From contig CP136067.1 of assembly GCA_032622095.1 (NCBI GenBank), positions 53,983,899-54,047,898 of the forward strand: 64,000 nucleotides of DNA, in the 5' to 3' direction. Shown piece by piece: positions 58,079 to 64,000 of the stretch. The DNA comes from Siphonodentalium dalli. Its lineage: Eukaryota > Mollusca > Scaphopoda > Gadilida > Siphonodentaliidae. The notes under the pieces were generated by a model. The model searched no databases and was not told where the DNA came from. It saw nothing but the letters and a program-made list of their open reading frames with translations. Positions within the stretch are counted from its first letter, which is position 1. Each line of letters opens with the position of its first letter. Position numbers and translations under genes: made by a program.

Positions 58079-58558
58079 AGGTACTCAATCCGATCAGAGG
58101 GTCCCCATCTCAACAGATTCCAACAACAACAATCCGATCAGAGGGTCCTATATTACTATTTCTTTGGCTTTTAGGGTAAAAAATATTTGATTCGAGTCGA
58201 GGAACCCATCAAACAAAGCTCAGAGTTATTAGATATTGATTTTTGAAATTTGTTATTTTCTCGAGATGAGTACTAATAATTGCCTTCAACTTTGTAATCT
58301 GCTCGAGATGTGTACACCAAAACACTATTCAAACAGACAAGGATGGATAACTCTAAAATCAAGTGGTAATAATAACGCAATTTTGACTGTGTTCTGGGAC
58401 AGAAAGTATTCCCGATAATGAAAAATAATAGATTTCTAAAATCGATATCTAAAATATCTGAGCTTTGATGTGTGGCTTCCTCGACTCGAATCAAATATTT
58501 TTTACCCCCGAAGCCATTGAAATAGTAATTGAGAGGAGTTTTATCGGATTGAGTACCT
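58079..58558. mobile_element. TTAA-targeting MITE, 480 bp
   Basis: Perfect 16 bp TIRs (AGGTACTCAATCCGAT) are flanked by TTAA on both sides (58075-58078 and 58559-58562). Subterminal arms (TTTGGCTTTTAGGGTAAAAA... and GATTCGAGTCGAGGAA) are also inverted, so it can fold into a long hairpin. Related fragments occur at 50222-50274 and about 34935-35010. Confidence 0.85.
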
Positions 58559-59630
58559 TTAACCGACAGAAGTCATGAATACAACATGTAAGATTTCCTT
58601 GCATTTTGTATACGCGATGACAGTGGTCTGGCGTTATTGGCGGACGAATTAAGGGGGGTCAAGTGACAAATTTTCAATGGGGATTCTCATGCAAATTTGC
58701 GGAGCAAAAGTTACAGAGTTCCACATACTTCTGCGTGTGACTTGATATGGTATTAGAAATAACAGTTATTGGCGTGTCCGCTTGGAACATGTTCCATTAT
58801 AATGTTGGTTTATTTGTTTTTGAATTTTATATTGATTTTTTCAAATGTAATTCCAGAAAACAAATTGTCAATATATTATTTATTGCAAAATTTTATAATT
58901 TACCTAGCGCAACTACAAGTTAAATTTTATGACTGTTCATCCACATATTCATATTCCACGTGCTTGTACTTTATATACCACATCACAAACTGAGCGATGA
59001 ACGGTGAACGACCAATGAATTATACTATTATTTATAAAAAAAACAGACGTTAATATACCATTGTAATACGCCCCTGCCTAACTATGCTTAAAAGCCATGT
59101 CCTGATTGACCAGTGGCCCGAGTTACCATGGCTATCTCGTTCCAGTTTTGTGGTACAATTCTACTTTTTCCAATTGTACCACGAAAAAAATCGGTTTATT
59201 CAGATCGCCGCACGCGACTTTTCCCGTCTGTTCTAACTCCAATGATGTTATGGTATATTGATATATGGTATATTGATATATGTTACGACCAAAGAAAGTT
59301 ACTTATAAGTATATTAAATGACAAAATAAATCCATGGGGCCGGGCTGTGCATTCGTCGATTCGAATCTCGATCATATTCGATATTTCGGAATCAAGTTGA
59401 AAATGAAAGCGTTTGTTCACCATTACAGAAGGGGAATAAGATTAGTTTAGTAAACTAGATCATTTAGATCGCTTTGTGTAAGGAAAATGGTCCATAGTCG
59501 ATGATCATATTCATGTTGTCCCAACAACGTTCAACACAGGAATGACCGCAACGTAGAGTGAGTGGTTTGGGTGGCTAGCCAGGGATTCTCGAAAGGGCCG
59601 AGAGGCACCTCTCCTTAATCCCTCATGTGT

Positions 59631-60043
59631 TTATAATAATAATAATAATGCATATCATTTATATAGCGCTTAATCCCTGGTGTAGCTCTAAGCGCTCACA
59701 TTATTACCCCAGCTGTTCTTTTATGAGTAATGCCGAGTCTTGTGCCTGCTGCCATTTTACAGGCGCTTCACTAGAGCGGCTTACGGATACCCAACAACCA
59801 GGTACCTATTTCGCGTCTAGGTACGACGAAGCGATCACAGTACAAGTGACCTTGCCCAAGGGTCACAACCTGGCGCGAGATTTGAAACAGCTTGTGGCTA
59901 TATATAGCACACACACCGCTCAATTCGGCCAAGCCACTAGTGTTGTGGACACAATAGTCCACCGAGCGAGGCACGAACTCACGCCGGTGCATTAACACCA
60001 TTACAAGTCCGACACTCTACCCACTGGGCTACCACATCCACAT
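59631..60043 (-). mobile_element. tRNA-headed SINE with ATT tail
   Basis: On the minus strand it begins TGTGGTAGCCCAGTGGGTAG (box A region), then GTGAGTTCGTGCC (degenerate box B). A body of about 300 bp follows, ending AAGCGCTATATAAATGATAT with an ATTATTATT tail. The tail type is common in SINEs moved by L2/CR1-like LINEs. It is different from the SINE at 17.3 kb. The 122-codon plus-strand frame across it is a shadow. Confidence 0.75.
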
Positions 60044-60074
60044 TTTTGCCTTTAATGTGAATAAAAAAAATATA

Positions 60075-60359
60075 TTAAAAAAAGGGGAAGAATTTTATAA
60101 TTCTGTTTATCTTTTCTTTTTTTCGCTTTTTCTTTGAGTTGGGTTTTTCAGTTGAAGATGGTGGAGATTTCTGTTGTTGTTGTTGTAAGATACGTTCAAT
60201 TTTTTGGTTTTGTTCTTTCCTACGCTGTTTTAGTTCTCTCATGGCGTTTTCGTTTTTCCTATTAGCCTCTTCATGTTCCATTTTCATAGAGTGGAGGGCA
60301 AGCTCACCCTCCTTCACTACTGCTGTGAAGTTAGACGGACGTTGGACGTTCGTGGACAT
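60075..60359 (-). CDS. Lysine/glutamate-rich coiled-coil open frame (94 aa), uncertain
   Basis: The frame begins MSTNVQRPSNFTAVVKEGEL. It continues as a highly charged helix with heptad-like spacing (HSMKMEHEEANRKNENAMRE, LKQRRKEQNQKIERILQQ) and then a basic tail with KKKRKKEK. Such a layout occurs in C-terminal parts of Myb/SANT-like proteins encoded by transposons, but no DNA-binding domain is seen here. The first codons are duplicated in inverted orientation at 60484-60527, which suggests a repeat-borne origin. It may be a last exon, a transposon fragment or a chance frame. Confidence 0.3.
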   Translation of the reverse strand: MSTNVQRPSNFTAVVKEGELALHSMKMEHEEANRKNENAMRELKQRRKEQNQKIERILQQQQQKSPPSSTEKPNSKKKRKKEKINRIIKFFPFF

Positions 60360-60527
60360 TCAACAATTTGATTATTTGCATGGAAATATGTTTGCAAGGA
60401 GGGTGATTTTTTTAAATAAGAGTTGTGTTAGTCATATCAACAAATGCGAGTCTATGGTATTTCATTGAAAACAGACCGTGTCGCGAATGTCCACGAACGT
60501 CCAACGTCCGTCCAACTTCACAGCGAT
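60318..60527. repeat. Inverted repeat with 44 bp arms
   Basis: AATGTCCACGAACGTCCAAC followed by GTCCGTCCAACTTCACAG on plus at 60484-60527 mirrors 60318-60361 with one or two changes. The loop is about 120 bp. Confidence 0.85.
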
Positions 60528-60904
60528 ATTCCCAAATATTTTATCACCCCCATTATCTCACAAACTGCAAGCATTATGATATGCCGATGATTTTCATTCG
60601 TTACACATCCAGGTACGCCCATGGCACCCGAAACGGGCCCTATAATTGGGCCAGAAGCATATATTTGAATGTCTGCTTGAATGTCTTTCGAAAGGTAAAC
60701 AAATGGATGTTCGACTTAGAAAATTATGTCTAAAGTTCGCCGTGAGTGCAGAGGGTAGAGGCAAAACCAGTGGATCAATAACCTTGAAATTTCGGTAGGG
60801 AAATCCTATGGAGCATAGATTATTCCCGCGCAATACCGCTTGGACCGAAACAAAGCGGTGCTACCTGTGTACATATTTGAATTTCAGTTTGAATGTTTTT
60901 CAAA

Positions 60905-62553
60905 GGGGAAAGGAGCATCCGAATAATTATCGCCCGATTGCTCTGACAAATAACCTAGGTAAACTTTTCAACAAAATAATTAACACCAGGATAAATAACC
61001 ACCTCGAGGAGAATGATCTGATCAGTGACAATCAGTTTGGTTTTCGGACGAATCGTAGTACAATTGATAGTGCATTTGTTTTAAATACCATTGTGAAGAA
61101 ATACAAGCAGAAAAATAAGCCCATTTATTTGAGTTCATTGATTTCAAAAAAGCGTTCGACTCAGTAGATAGATCGTTAATGTTACACAAAATACGTGATT
61201 ATGGAATTTCTGGTAAAATAAATCAGTGTATACGTTCAATGTATCAAGCAAGCTACATAAGTGTGAAAACAGAGGCAGGCGTTGGACCACAACTTCTATC
61301 AACTATTGGAGTAAGACAAGGCTGTTCAATTTCACCCACGCTGTTTAAAATGTATATTGATGACCTAAGGTATTCATTTGACTCGACTTGCAATCCCGTT
61401 ATTCTAAATAATCGGCCGATCAGTCATCTTTTATTCGCAGATGACCTTGTAATAATATCGGAAACGAAAGAAGGTTTACAGAAATGCTTGAGCAACTTGG
61501 AAAATTATGCAACAGATAATAGTCTCACTGTTAATGTAAATAAAACAAAATGCATGGTTTTCAGATCTCGCAAGTCAAAATATGAACCGAAATTCATATT
61601 TCGATCGAAGCCACTGGCAATGGTTGGGGATTATATGTATTTGGGTCTAAAATTCAGTGCAACTGGCAAAACGTTAAGATCGCAGGAGCATTTGAGTGCA
61701 AAGGCATTAAAATCAATGTTTTTCCTAACACAATCTATTCCATCAAGACTTCAGCTAACGACCCCTACAAAATGCAAGTTGTTTGATAAACTAATAAAAC
61801 CAGTAATGTTGTATGGTTGTGAAGTATGGTTGGGAGATGTGCCGAATCTGCATACTGATTCTTTACCTTGCGAGCAGGTTCAATTGAAATTCTGCAAAAA
61901 TGTACTTTGTATAAATAGAAAAGCGTCGAACCATGCTTCTCGTGCAGAACTGGGTAGATTTCCCGTATTTCATGACGCGGTTTTAAAGAGTTTCAGATAT
62001 AGGAATAAAATTTCTAAGTCAAAGTGTCATACATTAATTTATGCGGCCTACGTTGAATCAACTAATTCGAAATTATCCACGGAATCGTGGAATGTATTAC
62101 TGCAGAAGTTTGGAATCGATATTGCCGAAGACAGTCAGTCGAGTGGAATTCAAGAACAAGAACTGATAAAAAAAAGAAGCTGAAAATAGATCACATTAAT
62201 CTGCTGACGCGAGAACTCTCTTCACAAGGTTACGCGTAAGTAATCACAAGCTTCAGATTGAGAAGGGAAGACACAAACAGCCCCCGTCAGATATAGAGGA
62301 TAGAATATGTCCTGTCTGTAGAACAAACTCGGTTGAGACCGAATCACACTTTGTTATGAATTGTCCGGCATACGAAAACATTCGCATTAGTTGTTTCGCA
62401 GCAATAGGCGAGTATATAACCGATTTCCACAGAATGACAGAAGACAATAAATTTAATTATATAATGGAAAATAGGCACATTGATACCATAAATATCATAT
62501 GCGACATGATCCGGTCCTTCTTTGAAAAAAGGCAGATTTTATCAAGTGTATAA
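60905..62553 (+). pseudogene. LINE reverse transcriptase pseudogene
   Basis: It opens with GKEHPNNYRPIALTNNLGKL and QFGFRTNRSTIDSAF. A single-base shift near 61130 moves FEFIDFKKAFDSVDRS (first catalytic Asp) into the next frame. The 334-codon frame from 61179 holds GVRQGCSISPTLF (residues 44-56), LLFADDLVIISE (84-95, FADD at 86-89) and NVNKTKCMVF. LIKPVMLYGCEVWLGD and ASNHASRAELGRFPVF follow. After a further shift in an A-rich run near 62165-62220, the C-terminal domain continues: NHKLQIEKGRHK, CPVC..., ESHFVMNCPAYENIR and a stop at 62551-62553. Catalytic residues are kept but at least two frameshifts make it inactive as written. Confidence 0.85.
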
Positions 62554-62712
62554 TAATTATAAGAACAACTTGTGAGTGAGTATACTGAATGTAAATTTTG
62601 ACTTAGTCGGGTTTTATTTAATTCATGCTATTATTGTATATCTATGTTTTATATTATATGTTATATGCTTGCAACTGCCCATTGAGGTGTTATTGCAATA
62701 AAATCTTGTATA
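60905..62712 (+). mobile_element. 5'-truncated non-LTR retrotransposon (LINE), second family
   Basis: It starts inside the reverse transcriptase, carries the coding remnant to 62553 and a 160 bp 3' UTR ending CAATAAAATCTTGTATACA. The sequence motifs differ from those of the 19.2 kb and 25 kb copies, so at least two LINE families are present. Confidence 0.8.
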
Positions 62713-63247
62713 CAAAAATGGCCGCCATGATGGACGCCATCTTACAAAAAGTCTGGAGTCTCTGCGGCAACTTTTTTTCTTGTTAACAACCGAAACAAAT
62801 TAGAGGAGACATTAAGAAAGAAAATTAGTGGGGTGAAGTTGAGTTCTGGGGGGGTGCATATGTCGACCAATATCTCCTTGACTATTACCGCGATAGACAG
62901 TTTAAGAGAAATATAATCGTCGCTAGAATGTGTTGAAATCTAGTTCAATAAGCCGTAACGCGCAGTATTTACGTTTTGTTTTAATGCACGAAAACCCGAA
63001 ACCGTACCACAATGTGAATTCAACCGAATGTTGCCACTGCATGTTGACGTCTTTCCTGTGATATAAACATTTGTTTCATAGTAATGTTTTAATTAGTAAA
63101 TTGCTGGACACAATTATGTATACATGTATATGTTCTGGATATTGTTGCCTCTGTTCATTGCTTTTTTCGTATTTTGTAGTACTGTGCCCAATTCAGTACG
63201 ATACTATACAAGGATAGTTGTGTGTCAATTTAGCACAACACTACACC
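62713..63247. other. No gene seen
   Basis: It starts with AAAATGGCCGCCATGATGG, a fragment like the GGCC-containing repeats elsewhere. No exon supported. Confidence 0.35.
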
Positions 63248-63714
63248 ATATGTGACCCGCCATATCAAATCCAGTCGGAAGTCGGGATTTTTTTTACCCT
63301 GTGCCAATGCATTCTCTTATATATGCGAGTCGACCATAGGTCGCCTCGCATATATAAGAGAATGCATTGGCCTAACATTTTTTTACAATTTTAATAATTT
63401 ATTCTTGTATTCTTTAACAATTTTATAATTTCACCCATACAGAGCCCCAGACAAACATGAGCAGACGACACTCTTCTATGTGCTTCTATATATGTGTGGG
63501 GCTCCCTGCAGGGTAATGGATGTTTTTTTATGTTATGTCCTAAAAATTGTAAGAAACATTTATTTAAAAAACATGATAAAAAATTGTTAGGCCAATGCAT
63601 TCTCTTATATATGCGAGGCGACCTATGGTCGACTCGCATATATAAGAGAATGCATTGGCACAGGGTAAAAAAAATCCCGACTTCCGACTGGATTTGATAT
63701 GGCGGGTCACATAT
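63248..63714. mobile_element. MITE with nested hairpins, 467 bp
   Basis: The ends ATATGTGACCCGCC / GGCGGGTCACATAT open arms of about 135 bp (63248-63383 and 63580-63714) that are almost perfect inverse copies. Each arm is itself a palindrome: CCAATGCATTCTCTTATATA ... TATATAAGAGAATGCATTGG around GTCGACC.TAGGTCG. The short spacer carries an AT-rich stem. The open frames across it are repeat shadows. Confidence 0.9.
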
Positions 63715-64000
63715 ATGACACAGCTCTCAACCAATGAGAATGCGCCATTTCTATTTAATATTATGGCTCTAATAGTGAAGGAAGTGAATAATAATTTGAT
63801 TAAATGTGAGCCCAAAGCTATATGCCTGGCATTGCACCTGCAAGAATATACTACGCATATCATACATGCAGGTAGAGTCGTACTATGGGTATATAGTAAC
63901 CCCAGGTGGATTAGTCGGGTATATAGGATTGGTATCACATTTAATGAATATATTATTTAATGCAATCACTGTTACATGTAGCTATAGAGCCCATACATAC

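Noticed and set aside
59627-59995. 122-codon plus-strand open frame
   Set aside because: It runs antisense across a tRNA-headed SINE and starts in the ATT tail, so it is not a gene.

Overview
This is a non-coding-rich animal nuclear genome window. Genes are split by GT-AG introns, and there are metazoan-type non-LTR retrotransposons, tRNA-headed SINEs, and U2, 28S and 5S derivatives. The dense foldback and TIR elements and many homopolymeric G tracts suggest a marine invertebrate. A mollusc or other lophotrochozoan is my best guess, but nothing in the window proves it. There is no bacterial-style operon, CRISPR or prophage.

Host genes are few. (1) An HP1/CBX chromobox gene on the minus strand has two coding exons (11936-11800 and 4863-4695). 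They are separated by a 6.9 kb intron full of repeats and together encode an N-terminal tail, a complete chromodomain and a lysine-rich hinge. The chromoshadow domain was not found. (2) A two-exon minus-strand gene (57075-57036 and 54108-53891) encodes an 85-residue secreted cysteine-rich protein. (3) A minus-strand exon (44500-44144) encodes a C2H2 zinc finger that is interrupted, in frame, by a 165 bp minisatellite insertion. Other open frames are transposon pieces or lie inside repeats.

Layout: 0.1-2.9 kb TIR element with a nested foldback; 4.7-11.9 kb chromobox gene, its intron holding a BED-finger remnant, a ~150 bp satellite and a hAT-type MITE; 13-17 kb TIR elements, hairpins and a tRNA-SINE; 19.2-20.5 kb LINE whose 3' end matches that SINE; 21-23.5 kb TTAA MITE and tandem repeats; 24.3 kb 5S-like sequence; 24.8-27.4 kb broken LINE; 28-30.5 kb direct repeats followed by two chimeric retroposons; 30.5-38 kb large inverted-repeat elements and a hAT element inserted in an older foldback; 39-41 kb 130 bp and 122 bp repeats; 42.9-44 kb foldback; 44.1-44.5 kb zinc-finger exon; 46-47.6 kb strand-switching minisatellite; 50-53 kb second hAT copy and palindromes; 54-57 kb secreted-protein gene with MITEs; 58-64 kb MITEs, SINE, LINE and a nested-hairpin MITE.

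The most unusual feature is at 29.67-30.46 kb. Two A-tailed retroposons share about 250 bp of 3' body but have different structural-RNA heads. One starts exactly at U2 snRNA position +1 and is flanked by a 13 bp target duplication. The other carries an antisense piece of the 28S rRNA region around the R2 target site.
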